Part shown: positions 1 to 8,366 of the stretch, piece by piece
Numbering within the stretch: the stretch's first letter is position 1
How the letters are laid out: each line of letters starts with the position of its first letter
From: Paenibacillus_I sp035510375
Lineage (GTDB): Bacteria > Bacillota > Bacilli > Paenibacillales > Paenibacillaceae
Assembly (NCBI RefSeq): GCF_035510375.1
Contig: NZ_DATKHG010000035.1
Reading direction: 5' to 3' (one strand)
Length of the DNA stretch: 64,000 nt
The notes under the pieces: model-generated
Seen by the model: only the letters and a program-made list of their open reading frames with translations
Told to the model about the DNA's origin: nothing
Database searches by the model: none
Program-made: the position numbers and the translations under genes

Positions 1-128
1 CCCGAACCGAAATCGAGAACGCGTCTGTTCCGGAGTGGAATATGGTCCCGGATGTGATCGTGGATATGTTTTTTCGTCAACCATTGAGGCCGGACAAACC
101 AATGATACAAGCGTGGAGAGAGAGGCAT
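1..128 (-). CDS. Class I SAM-dependent methyltransferase, N-terminus only
   Basis: The reverse strand reads from an ATG at 128 off the left edge for 42 codons. The visible N-terminus contains LYHWFVRPQWLTKKHIHDHI and ends in RRVLDFGSG, the glycine-rich motif I of class I SAM-binding methyltransferases (family knowledge). Only the first part of the Rossmann fold is in the window, so substrate and total length cannot be judged. A ribosome binding site is weak (GGTGGTGA about 10 bases upstream). It lies downstream of and in the same direction as prkA, separated by about 140 bases with no strong terminator seen. The family call rests mainly on motif I and the lead-in sequence. Confidence 0.6.
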   Translation of the reverse strand, partial: MPLSPRLYHWFVRPQWLTKKHIHDHIRDHIPLRNRRVLDFGS

Positions 129-264
129 CCCGTCGGATTTCACCACCGTTCTGTGAGTTCACGAACAGTAATGTTCCTCAGTCGCCCGGTTCGCATACAA
201 GGAAAAATTGTAAAATGCCTCTCGCCGGCCCCCTAACCGTTCACACCATTCCTGTTTTGGCGGA

Positions 265-2160
265 TTACCTGTTCAACAAGCTCCCCACATAACGCATCAG
301 CTCGTTGGCGCATACCGGGCAATAGCCGTGCTCGTCGATCAGCCGTTTGGTCACCTCGTTGATCCGCTTCAGCTGATTCTCGTCCGGCGTCTTCGTCGAC
401 GTCGTAATTTTGACGATGTCCTTCAGGTCGGTGAACAGCTTTTTCTCAACGGCTTCCCTCAGCCGCTCATGGCTGGCATAGTCGAACTTTTTCCCTTTGC
501 GGGAATAAGAGGAGATGCGGATCAGAATCTCTTCGCGGAACGCTTTTTTCGCGTTTTCCGATATGCCGATTTGCTCCTCGATGGAGCGCATCAGCCTCTC
601 GTCCGGATCGAGCTCCTCGCCGGTGAGCGGATCCTTGATTTTGTTCCAGTTGCAGTACGCTTCAATGTTGTCCAGATAGTTCTCGAACAGCGTGCGGGCG
701 GACTCCTCGAAGGAGTACACGAACGCCTTCTGTATTTCCTTTTTCGCCAGGTTGTCGTATTCCTTGCGCGCCGACGAGATGAAATTGAGATATTTCTCGC
801 GTTCCTCCTTCGTGATGGAAGGGTGCTGGTCAAGGCCGTCCTTCAATGCCCGCAGCACATCGAGAGCATTGATGCATGCCAGGTCCTGCTTGATCAAGGC
901 GCTTGAAATCCGGTTGATGACATGGCGCGGGTCGATGCCCGACATGCCCTCCTCCAAATATTCGTTCTGCATTTCCTTCAGGTCGGCTTCCTTGTAGCCT
1001 TCGACCTCTTCCCCGTCGTACATCCGCATTTTTTTGATCAGGTCCATGCCCTGCTTCTTCGTTTCCTTGAGCCGGGTCAGAATCGAGAATATCGCAGCGG
1101 CCCGCAGCGCGTGCGGCGCGATATGGATATGCTTCATGTCGCTCTGGCCGATCAGCTTGTTGTAAATTTTCTCTTCCTCCGACACCTTCAGGTTGTACGG
1201 AATCGGCATGACGATCATGCGCGACTGCAGCGCCTCGTTCTTCTTGTTGGCGATGAACGACTTGTACTCGGATTCGTTGGTGTGGGCGATGATCAGCTCG
1301 TCGGCGGAAATCAACGCGAAGCGGCCGGCCTTGAAGTTGCCCTCCTGGGTCAGGGACAACAAATTCCACAGAAATTTCTCGTCGCACTTCAGCATTTCCT
1401 GGAATTCCATCAGTCCGCGGTTCGCCTTGTTCAACTCCCCGTCGAACCGGTAGGCGCGCGGATCCGATTCGGAGCCGTATTCGGTAATCGTCGAGAAGTC
1501 GATACTGCCGGTGAGGTCCGCGATATCCTGCGACTTCGGGTCCGACGGGCTGAACGTGCCGATGCCGATCCGGTTGTCCTCGGAGATCGTCACCCGCTCG
1601 ACCATCACATTCTCGATGTTGCCGCCGTATTCGGTTTTGAGCCGCATTTGGCACGAAGGGCAAAGGTTGCCTTCAATGCGCACGCCGAGTGCTTTTTCCA
1701 CGTCGGGCCGGAGCTCATTGGGAATCAGATGCAGCGGCTCCTCATGCATCGGACAGCCTTTGATGGCGTATACGGCGCCCCGCTCCGTCCGCGAGAACTG
1801 CTCGAGCCCCCGCTTGAGAAGCATCACGATCGTCGACTTGCCGCCGCTGACCGGTCCCATGAGCAGCAAAATCCGTTTGCGCACATCCAGCCGGCGGGCC
1901 GCGGAGTGGAAATACTCCTCAACCAGCTTCTCCACCGCCCGGTCCAGTCCGAAAATTTCCCGTTCAAAAAACTTATATCGCTTATGCCCGCCGGTTTCCT
2001 CTACCCCGAAAGACTTGATCATCTCATAGACGCGCGCATGGGCGGTCATTGCCGGTGTCGGATCTTTCTCGAGCAGCGCAATGTAATCCTTGAACGTTCC
2101 CGACCAAGCCAACCTCTCGCTTTCCGCATTGTACTCCGAAATTCGTTTGAATATATCCAT
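265..2160 (-). CDS. prkA: PrkA serine protein kinase / AAA+ protein
   Basis: A 631-residue PrkA, the usual family length. Residues 102-109 (GPVSGGKS) are the Walker A loop of the N-terminal AAA+ domain; the C-terminal part is the PrkA kinase-like domain. Two CxxC-type pairs are visible (CPSC in the middle, CPVC near the C-terminus). In Bacillus PrkA affects sporulation; recent work on the family also describes ATP-dependent protease activity. The start at 2160 is chosen because GGGAGGAGG precedes it and because homologues begin MDIFKRI; an in-frame extension further upstream has no ribosome binding site and overlaps the divergent gene. In Bacillus prkA is usually followed by yhbH; here a methyltransferase start follows instead. 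Confidence 0.93.
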   Translation of the reverse strand: MDIFKRISEYNAESERLAWSGTFKDYIALLEKDPTPAMTAHARVYEMIKSFGVEETGGHKRYKFFEREIFGLDRAVEKLVEEYFHSAARRLDVRKRILLLMGPVSGGKSTIVMLLKRGLEQFSRTERGAVYAIKGCPMHEEPLHLIPNELRPDVEKALGVRIEGNLCPSCQMRLKTEYGGNIENVMVERVTISEDNRIGIGTFSPSDPKSQDIADLTGSIDFSTITEYGSESDPRAYRFDGELNKANRGLMEFQEMLKCDEKFLWNLLSLTQEGNFKAGRFALISADELIIAHTNESEYKSFIANKKNEALQSRMIVMPIPYNLKVSEEEKIYNKLIGQSDMKHIHIAPHALRAAAIFSILTRLKETKKQGMDLIKKMRMYDGEEVEGYKEADLKEMQNEYLEEGMSGIDPRHVINRISSALIKQDLACINALDVLRALKDGLDQHPSITKEEREKYLNFISSARKEYDNLAKKEIQKAFVYSFEESARTLFENYLDNIEAYCNWNKIKDPLTGEELDPDERLMRSIEEQIGISENAKKAFREEILIRISSYSRKGKKFDYASHERLREAVEKKLFTDLKDIVKITTSTKTPDENQLKRINEVTKRLIDEHGYCPVCANELMRYVGSLLNR

Positions 2161-2335
2161 GCCCTGCCTCCTCCCTGTCTCCGTTGCCGTAATAGCGGCC
2201 GCCCCGCGGTGCTCTTTGCGAGCGAGTAATACATAACTATGCGCAACCGGAGGGGAACTTGCTCCATATTTTATGTCTCGTTCCACCAAATTGCGACCTA
2301 GTTCGCTCGGAAGGATAAGGGCTTGGATGTGAGGC

Positions 2336-2363
2336 TTTCTCATGCTATTTCTCATGCTATAAT
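2336..2363 (+). promoter_or_regulatory. Extended -10 promoter overlapping a 12-bp tandem repeat
   Basis: The sequence TTTCTCATGCTA occurs twice head to tail (2336-2347, 2348-2359). The second copy runs into TGCTATAAT, an extended -10 element at 2355-2363, and CTCAT/ATGAG form an inverted repeat around it. This is the likely promoter of the DUF2161 gene starting at 2405. No good -35 hexamer is visible, as is common with extended -10 promoters. The repeat could be an operator. Confidence 0.5.
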
Positions 2364-2404
2364 GAGAAATATTCGGCAGCTGTTCAAGAAAGGGGAATCC
2401 CGGC

Positions 2405-3187
2405 TTGGCCGTCAAACACGAAACGGAACTATACGGACCGGTCAAATCGTTCTTCGAGCTCCGGGGATACGAGGTGAAAAGCGAGGTCCTGCACTGCGAT
2501 ATGGTAGCCCTCCTGCCCGATGGGAAAACGACGGTGATTGTGGAGATGAAAAAAACGTTCACGCTCGGGCTGCTGCTGCAAGGCGTCGAGCGGCTCCGGT
2601 TGACGGACCGCGTCATGCTGGCGGTTGAGCGGAACCGGATGAAAACGGGCGCGGTCAACCAGCGCTTCGGCGACTTGACGGAGCTGTGCAGGCTGCTCGG
2701 GCTGGGACTGATGACCGTCACCTTCTTCAAGACGAAGAAGCCGGTCGTTGAGGTGCTGTGCGAGCCCGGCGATCCGCCGGTGCGCGGCATGCGGCGCAAA
2801 CGGCAGTCGCGGCTGCTCAACGAGTTCCGCGAGCGCAGCGGCGATTACAACGTCGGCGGCAGCACGAAGCGCAAGCTGGTCACCTCCTACCGCGAGAAGG
2901 CGCTCCGCTGCGCCTGGGTGCTGCGCGAAGAAGGCCCGTCGGCGCCGCGCCGCGCGGCGGAGCTGACGGGCTTCGGCCAGGCGGCCCGCCTGCTGCGGAC
3001 CGACCATTACGGCTGGTTCGAGCGCGTCGGCCGCGGGCTGTACCGCCTGCGTCCGGCCGGCGAGCAGGCGCTGCTCGATTATGCCGACGTCGTCGAAGCC
3101 TGGCTGAGCGGCCGGGCGGCTGTGCCGGCCTTCGGCGGCGATGCCGGTGCCGGCGGCGTCCACCCACAAGAACGCCGAGGCAGGTAA
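2405..3187 (+). CDS. DUF2161 family PD-(D/E)XK phosphodiesterase-like protein
   Basis: A 260-residue protein starting at TTG, with AGAAAGGGG upstream. The N-terminal ~110 residues carry a PD-(D/E)XK-like core: an acidic residue in CDMVALL followed by VIVEMKK, which matches the E-x-K half of the nuclease motif. The C-terminal half is rich in Arg and ends in a region that looks like a winged helix (AAELTGFGQAARLLR and GWFERVGRGLYRL). The family is known from Paenibacillaceae and relatives with no established function. It stands alone, divergent from prkA and convergent with an aminotransferase. The family call is from recognition; DNA binding or cleavage is inference. Confidence 0.75.
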   Translation: MAVKHETELYGPVKSFFELRGYEVKSEVLHCDMVALLPDGKTTVIVEMKKTFTLGLLLQGVERLRLTDRVMLAVERNRMKTGAVNQRFGDLTELCRLLGLGLMTVTFFKTKKPVVEVLCEPGDPPVRGMRRKRQSRLLNEFRERSGDYNVGGSTKRKLVTSYREKALRCAWVLREEGPSAPRRAAELTGFGQAARLLRTDHYGWFERVGRGLYRLRPAGEQALLDYADVVEAWLSGRAAVPAFGGDAGAGGVHPQERRGR

Positions 3188-3190
3188 TAT

Positions 3191-3228
3191 CCCGCTCTCA
3201 GCCGCCCGCGAAGCCGCATGAGAGCGGG
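3191..3228 (+). terminator. Strong hairpin downstream of the DUF2161 gene
   Basis: CCCGCTCTCA and TGAGAGCGGG form a 10-bp stem four bases after the stop codon. The following sequence (GATTGTT) is only weakly T-rich, so it may end transcription or merely stabilise the 3' end. Confidence 0.45.
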
Positions 3229-3250
3229 GATTGTTCGTCCTCGGCTGCCG

Positions 3251-3436
3251 TTAGCGGCACCGTATGCCGCTAATTCGCCCATGCTTCGCCGGTACCACTC
3301 ATTAGCGGCATTTCATGCCGCTAACCTACTGTTTCGCCGGCTCACCGGTCGAAATTACCGTATTAGCGGCACCGTATGCCGCTAATTATCCGCTTCATCG
3401 CATCTGCCGCTCATTAGCGGCATTTCGTGCCGCTAA
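3251..3436. repeat. Composite palindromic repeat cluster 1 (4 palindromes)
   Basis: Four 23-bp palindromes begin at 3251, 3302, 3363 and 3414. Each has arms TTAGCGGCA and TGCCGCTAA separated by five bases. The loops alternate: CCGTA, TTTCA, CCGTA, TTTCG. Spacings are 51, 61 and 51 bp, so the real unit is a 112-bp composite of palindrome, 28-bp spacer, palindrome and 38-bp spacer, present twice. The cluster fills the gap between two convergent genes. A related cluster lies at 40382-40630. The remainder of 3437-3583 holds nothing recognisable. Confidence 0.85.
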
Positions 3437-3583
3437 CCTTTTCGCACCGCGCGCAGCTCCCAGCGCGCGGTGTCTCGCTGCATGGCGGCGGTCGGTCGAC
3501 CACAAACCGTTTCGCCCGCTCACCCAACCGAAATGGCCGACCTGTCGGCCCTAGCGCGCACCACCCACGAAGGAAACACAAAC

Positions 3584-3616
3584 AAAAAAGGAGCGATGCC
3601 GCCAGGCAATCACTCC
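3584..3616 (-). terminator. Intrinsic terminator of the aminotransferase gene
   Basis: Read on the reverse strand, GGAGTGATTGCC / GGCATCGCTCC form a stem with a short loop followed by TTTTTTG. It lies about 50 bases after the aminotransferase stop codon. Confidence 0.75.
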
Positions 3617-3663
3617 TCTTCACCTTACTTCTACTCTCTAAACCAATGCTCTGCCCGCGCCGA

Positions 3664-4863
3664 CTAAGTCGACCGAGCCGTAAACTCCCCGATCGCTTCC
3701 GCAAACCGTGCCACTCCCGCTTCCATGCGCTCCCCGGTCGTATACGTGAAGTTCATGCGCACCGTATTGCGCTTCGGCTCGCCCGCATAGAACGAGGCGC
3801 CCGGCACGAACGCGACGCCCTTCCGCACCGCGCTGCGCAGCAGCGCTTCCGCATCCAGCGCCTCCGGCAGCTCCACCCAGATGAACATGCCGCCCCGCGG
3901 CTCCACCCATTTCAGCTCAGGCACGCCGCAGCCTTTCAGCAGCGACACCATATGGCGCATCCGCTTGCCGTATTCCTCCCCGAGGAAGCGAATATGATCG
4001 TCCAGCGGAAAATGCCGCAGCAGCTCGCTAAGCGTCTGCTGATCCAGCGTGCTCGAATGCAAGTCGGCCGCCTGCTTCGCCTTCGCCATATTCCGGATTA
4101 CGCGCCGATCGCCGATCGCCCAGCCGGTGCGCAGCGCCGGCGCGACCGTTTTCGAGAAGGTGCCCGTGTACAGCACGCAGCCGCCGTCCGCTTTCCCCTC
4201 CAGCGAGAAGATCGTCGGATAGTTCGCGGACGCATCGAACTTGATGTCGCCGTACGGATCGTCCTCGAGAATCGGAACGCCGTATTTCCGGCAAAGCTCG
4301 AGCAGTTCCTTGCGCCGTTCCAGGCTCCAGACGCGCCCCGTCGGGTTGCTGAACGTCGGCACGACATAGACGAGCTTCGGCTTGCGCTCGCGCAAAATGC
4401 GCTCCGCCGCCTCCGGCAGCATTCCGTCGTCGTCACTCTCCGCCGCCGCCACGTTCAGGCCGTTCATCGCAAACACCTGAAGGCTCGCGAGATAAGTCGG
4501 ATTTTCCACCATCACCGCATCGCCCGGCTCGGTCAGTACCCGCACGATCAGATCGATCGCCTGCTGGGAGCCCGTCGTCAGAATCATCTCGTCCGGCGAT
4601 ACCGGCATGCCTTTGCTTGCCATGCGCCCGCACAGCTGCTCGCGCAGCGGGAGAAAGCCTTCCGTCAAGCCGTACTGCAGCGAGCCGCTGCCTTTGGCGA
4701 AAACCCGGTCGGCCGCCTGCCTGACGGCGTCGAGCGGAAACAGCTCCTCAGCCGGCAGCCCGCCTGCAAATGATACGATCTCTTTGCCTTGCGTCAGTTT
4801 AAGAATATCCCGCACCGCGGAAGATTGCAATCGATTCACCCGACTCGAGAATCGGTAGTCCAT
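3664..4863 (-). CDS. PLP-dependent aminotransferase, class I/II (2-aminoadipate aminotransferase-like)
   Basis: A 399-residue fold-type I aminotransferase. It shows the LQYGLTEGFLPLRE segment, the FSNPTGR loop, the DDPYGDIKFD aspartate/tyrosine pair, the PLP lysine at residue 238 (GTFSKTVAPALRTGW) and a C-terminal arginine region. This pattern is that of the LysN/2-aminoadipate aminotransferase-like group, which lacks the GntR domain of MocR regulators. Substrate is not predictable; branched-chain, aromatic or aminoadipate are possible. Start MDYRFSSRV at 4863 matches family N-termini; an ATG 24 bases upstream is also possible. It appears monocistronic, with a terminator on each side. Confidence 0.85.
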   Translation of the reverse strand: MDYRFSSRVNRLQSSAVRDILKLTQGKEIVSFAGGLPAEELFPLDAVRQAADRVFAKGSGSLQYGLTEGFLPLREQLCGRMASKGMPVSPDEMILTTGSQQAIDLIVRVLTEPGDAVMVENPTYLASLQVFAMNGLNVAAAESDDDGMLPEAAERILRERKPKLVYVVPTFSNPTGRVWSLERRKELLELCRKYGVPILEDDPYGDIKFDASANYPTIFSLEGKADGGCVLYTGTFSKTVAPALRTGWAIGDRRVIRNMAKAKQAADLHSSTLDQQTLSELLRHFPLDDHIRFLGEEYGKRMRHMVSLLKGCGVPELKWVEPRGGMFIWVELPEALDAEALLRSAVRKGVAFVPGASFYAGEPKRNTVRMNFTYTTGERMEAGVARFAEAIGEFTARST

Positions 4864-4946
4864 ATCCAGTCCCGCCTTCCGTCTCATTCGATCCGCTATC
4901 CCTACATTTTACGCGGATTCCGACACACGGGCAACCCGCTAACGGC

Positions 4947-4980
4947 AAAACCCCCGGACCGCAATGCTGCGGGCCGGGGG
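4947..4980 (-). terminator. Intrinsic terminator of the sugar ABC operon
   Basis: A 13-bp GC-rich stem (CCCCCGGNCCGCA with its complement, loop ATGC/GCAT) is followed on the reverse strand by TTTTGCC. It begins 18 bases after the stop codon of the solute-binding protein gene. Confidence 0.85.
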
Positions 4981-4997
4981 CGATCCATAAGCCGTTC

Positions 4998-6350
4998 TTA
5001 TTTCTTGCGCAGGTTTTCCCACGATTTCTGGAACGCTTCGAGCATCTGCTCTTTGGTCGTCTTCTTGGCAATGTAGGATTGCATAGCGGCGCCAAGCTCT
5101 TGCGTTACGCCATCAGGCATTCGGGTCCAGTTCCAGGTCAGCGCATTGCCTGCGTTGCTGTAAGCGATGACTTCGTTGGCAATATCGCCCAGCACTTCTT
5201 GGTCTTTCACTTCAATCGACTTCAGCGCAGGAATGAACTTGAACTCTTCTATGACATAACGTTTGCCGGTTTCCGAGCTGACCATCCAATTCAGGAATGC
5301 TTTCGCTTCTTCCTTCACTGCGGATTTGTTGTTGACGACCCAGTTGTTCGGCACGCCTGCATACAGCTTGTCGTTCTTGGCCGGATCGTCGTTGATCGGC
5401 ATAGGCAGCACGCCCAGGTTCAGATCCGGATTGATGCCGTCGATTTGCACCTGCGTCCAGTTCCCCTGCTGCATCATAGCCGCTTCGCCGCTTGCGAACA
5501 ACGTCACTTGCGTGTTGTAGTCCGTCGTGAGCGGATTTTTATTGCCGTACTTCACCGTCGTGTCGAGCAGGTTAACCCATTGTTCGAAGATCGGGTTGCC
5601 TGGAATTTTGCCGGTGCCGTCGTTCATGCTTGCGATGAATGCAGCCGGGTCGTCCTGCTGCGCAAGCGCTACGTTGAAGTTGTGGATGCCGAGAACCCAC
5701 CATTCTTGATAACCGTTGGAGAAAGGCGTAATGCCTGCGTCCTGCAGCTTTTGAGCAGTTTCGTTCAGTTGGGTGAGCGTTTTCGGCAGCTCCGTAATGC
5801 CCGCTTTCGCGAACAGGTCTTTATTGTAGATGTAACCGTAGCCTTCGAGGTTCATCGGCATGCCGTACATCTTGCCGTCTTTGGAGATTTGGTCTTTAGC
5901 CGCATCTACGACATCGCCGACCCAAGGCTGATCGGACATGTCCTCCAAATACTCCATCCAGGTTTCCATTTCCTGATTGCCGCCGTTGTTGAAAATGTCC
6001 GGCTCGTCGCCCGCGGCGAACTTCGCCTTCAGCGCTGCGCCGTAATCCGCGCCGCCGCCGACCGTTTCGAGCTGAATCTTGACATTCGGATTCTCTTTCT
6101 CGTAATCGGCGATCATTTTGGCGAGCGCTTCCGCGATTTCAACTTTGAACTGGAACATTTTGATCGTGACCGGCTCTTTCGGCGCATCCTCTTCCTTCGG
6201 CGCTTCCGCGCCGTTCGTTGCACCCGCTCCGGAATTCGCGCCTGGTTCCGCGCCGTTGCCCGGCGTGTTTGCATTGTTGCCTTTTCCGCCGCAGGCTGCG
6301 AGCACGACGACCAGTATGACGGACAACATGAGCAGCATCGTCTTTTTCAT
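4998..6350 (-). CDS. Sugar ABC transporter solute-binding lipoprotein
   Basis: A 450-residue extracellular binding protein of the CUT1 (maltose/oligosaccharide) type. The signal peptide MKKTMLLMLSVILVVVLAAC ends in an LAAC lipobox with the lipidated Cys at residue 20, followed by an unstructured Gly/Asn/Ala/Glu-rich linker to about residue 60. The body has the family's NNGGNQE and YNKDLFAKAGI segments. The start is set by GGGAGGATT upstream. It is the third gene after the two permeases, with a 120-base gap before it that may allow differential expression. The substrate is unknown. Confidence 0.9.
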   Translation of the reverse strand: MKKTMLLMLSVILVVVLAACGGKGNNANTPGNGAEPGANSGAGATNGAEAPKEEDAPKEPVTIKMFQFKVEIAEALAKMIADYEKENPNVKIQLETVGGGADYGAALKAKFAAGDEPDIFNNGGNQEMETWMEYLEDMSDQPWVGDVVDAAKDQISKDGKMYGMPMNLEGYGYIYNKDLFAKAGITELPKTLTQLNETAQKLQDAGITPFSNGYQEWWVLGIHNFNVALAQQDDPAAFIASMNDGTGKIPGNPIFEQWVNLLDTTVKYGNKNPLTTDYNTQVTLFASGEAAMMQQGNWTQVQIDGINPDLNLGVLPMPINDDPAKNDKLYAGVPNNWVVNNKSAVKEEAKAFLNWMVSSETGKRYVIEEFKFIPALKSIEVKDQEVLGDIANEVIAYSNAGNALTWNWTRMPDGVTQELGAAMQSYIAKKTTKEQMLEAFQKSWENLRKK

Positions 6351-6470
6351 TTTGTTGAATCCTCCCTTTTTTGTGCGAACCTGTCGAAAAGCTTTACATT
6401 TCCAGTATAATTGTTCTTTGAAAACGTCTACACCGATGATGTTGAACAAAAAAGTGTAGAATGTTGACCA

Positions 6471-7304
6471 TTACCCTTTGACCGATCCTGCCGTGATCCC
6501 TTCGATAATATGACGCTGCAGCGTCAGGAAGAAAATAACGATCGGCGTTACGCCCATGACGAGAGCCGCAAGGGCCAGATCCCATTTTTTCGTATATTGC
6601 CCGAAGAACGAGAACGTGGATAACGGGATGGTGCGCAGCTCCGGCCCGCTAAGCATGAGCTGCGGCAGCAGGAAGTCGTTCCAGATCCAGAGGCTGTTCA
6701 GAATGATGATCGTGACCGTCATCGGCTTGAGCAGCGGGAACACGATTCGCCAAAATACGCCGTACGGCGAGCAGCCGTCCACGACCGCCGATTCCTCGAT
6801 CTCCTGCGGGATCGACTTGACGAAGCCATGATACAGGAAAATGGTCAGCGACGAGCCGAAGCCGAGATAGGCGAACCAGAGCCCCGGCATGCTGCCCATC
6901 AGGTTGAACCAATTGGCTACCCGCATAAGAGGAATCATGATCGATTGGAACGGAATGACCATCGCCGCGACAAACAGCAGGAACAGAATCTGATTGTACT
7001 TGGTCGGCCTGCGCACCATGCGGTAGGCGGCCATCGAGCTGATCCATACAAGACCGGCTATGCTCGTCACCGTTATAAGCAGCGAGTTGCCGAACGCCCG
7101 CGGGTATTTCATGATTTCCCAAGCCTTCGTATAGTTGTCCCAGTTCAGCTTTTTGGGCAGCGCCGCCGAATCGAGCAAAATTTCCGCGAACGGCTTCAGC
7201 GAGTTGCCGACCAGGAAGTAGAACGGGATGAGGAATACGATGGCCAGCAGAATGGCCACGATTTCCAATGTGAACGTTCTGGCGCCATATCGGTTCATTC
7301 CCAT
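6471..7304 (-). CDS. Sugar ABC transporter permease, MalG type
   Basis: A 277-residue inner-membrane permease with about six transmembrane segments. The EAA loop is visible as EIEESAVVDGCSPYGVFWRIVFPLLKP (first 20: EIEESAVVDGCSPYGVFWRI), the contact site for the ATPase. The start ATG at 7304 overlaps the stop of the upstream permease as TAATG and is preceded by GGGAGGTG. This tight coupling shows that the two permeases are translated together. No ATPase gene is present in the locus; CUT1 systems in Firmicutes often share a distant MsmK-type ATPase. Confidence 0.92.
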   Translation of the reverse strand: MGMNRYGARTFTLEIVAILLAIVFLIPFYFLVGNSLKPFAEILLDSAALPKKLNWDNYTKAWEIMKYPRAFGNSLLITVTSIAGLVWISSMAAYRMVRRPTKYNQILFLLFVAAMVIPFQSIMIPLMRVANWFNLMGSMPGLWFAYLGFGSSLTIFLYHGFVKSIPQEIEESAVVDGCSPYGVFWRIVFPLLKPMTVTIIILNSLWIWNDFLLPQLMLSGPELRTIPLSTFSFFGQYTKKWDLALAALVMGVTPIVIFFLTLQRHIIEGITAGSVKG

Positions 7305-8182
7305 TACGCTTGCACCTCCCGTTTCTTCGTGATCCAAACCTGCAAGGTCGTGATGGCCGCCACGATGAGGAAGAAGACGAATGCCTTCGCCGTTCCGAGT
7401 CCGTAACGGTTATTCGTGAATGCCTCCAAATAAATGTCGAGCGCCACCGATCTCGTCGAGGCGAAGGGGCCGCCTCCGGTGAGCGACAGAATGACGTCGA
7501 ACGTTTTGAACGACCAGGATAAAGCCAGGAACAGCGAAATCGTGACAGCCGGCATGATCAGCGGGACAATGATATGCCGCAGGCGCTGCCAGGCGGTTGC
7601 CCCGTCGATCTCCGCCGCTTCCGTTAAATCCGCCGGCACGTTGATCAGTGCCGCAATGTAAATGACCATGAGATAGCCCGCACCGCTCCACACGCTGACG
7701 ATGACGACACCCCAGAACGCGGTCGCCTCGTCGCCGAGCCACGGCAGATTGAAGAACGGGATGCCGGTCAGCCCGCCGATGGCGGCAAACCCTTTTACGA
7801 AAATAAACTGCCAAATGAAACCGAGCAGCAGGCCCCCGATTACGTTCGGCAGAAAAAACAGCGTCCGGAGCATGTTGCGGGTCTTCAGCCGCTGCGTAAG
7901 CAGCAGCGCCAGCAAGAACGCGACCGCATTCGTAAGCACGACGGCAACCGCCGTGAAGCGGGCGGTAAAGCCGAACGAGGTACGGAAGTTATCGTCGGCA
8001 AGCAGTGCCTTGAAATTGTCGAGGCCCACGAAGGTCGGATTGCCTGCTACTCCATTCCAATCGGTAAACGAATAATACATGCCCATGAAGAACGGGAGCA
8101 CTACAATTATGGCAAACGCCAACGTAGCCGGTCCCGTGAATACAATCTGCTGCAGCCATTCGCTGACCCGATTGCCTCTCAT
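7304..8182 (-). CDS. Sugar ABC transporter permease, MalF type
   Basis: A 292-residue membrane permease with an EAA loop (DLTEAAEIDGATAWQRLRHI). It is the first gene of the importer operon. Start MRGNRV is chosen because AAAGGAG lies 8 bases upstream; an ATG 21 bases further up would lack a ribosome binding site. It is divergent from the YesM-like kinase gene, which suggests that the two-component system controls the importer. Confidence 0.92.
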   Translation of the reverse strand: MRGNRVSEWLQQIVFTGPATLAFAIIVVLPFFMGMYYSFTDWNGVAGNPTFVGLDNFKALLADDNFRTSFGFTARFTAVAVVLTNAVAFLLALLLTQRLKTRNMLRTLFFLPNVIGGLLLGFIWQFIFVKGFAAIGGLTGIPFFNLPWLGDEATAFWGVVIVSVWSGAGYLMVIYIAALINVPADLTEAAEIDGATAWQRLRHIIVPLIMPAVTISLFLALSWSFKTFDVILSLTGGGPFASTRSVALDIYLEAFTNNRYGLGTAKAFVFFLIVAAITTLQVWITKKREVQA

Positions 8183-8289
8183 CACACCTACTCCTTTCGA
8201 CATCTCACAGTATCGTCAACATACCTCTAAGTATAAAAAGGGATGCTTGCAAGCGGAACCGATGCGAATGACGCGAAAGGTGGAACATA

Positions 8290-8319
8290 TTGATCTTTTC
8301 GGAGACAGGCAGATATAAT
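8290..8319 (+). promoter_or_regulatory. Sigma-A-type promoter for the YesMN-like pair
   Basis: TTGATC (8290-8295) and TATAAT (8314-8319) are separated by 18 bp, about 50 bases before the kinase start. On the other strand TATACT near 8233 is a possible -10 for the importer operon, without a convincing -35, as expected for an activator-dependent promoter. Confidence 0.6.
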
Positions 8320-8366
8320 ACGCTTACAAGGATCGGCAACGCCGAATCGCGGAGGAGGCTTCACGA

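Noticed and set aside
328..906. Long forward-strand frame opposite prkA
   Set aside because: It is the antisense shadow of a strongly supported gene, has Arg/Leu-rich composition and no ribosome binding site. The same holds for many long frames opposite glnA, sdhA, uvrC and ktrB.
3251..3436. CRISPR array
   Set aside because: The repeats are near-perfect palindromes with divergent loops, the spacers alternate in length and resemble each other, and no cas gene is present.
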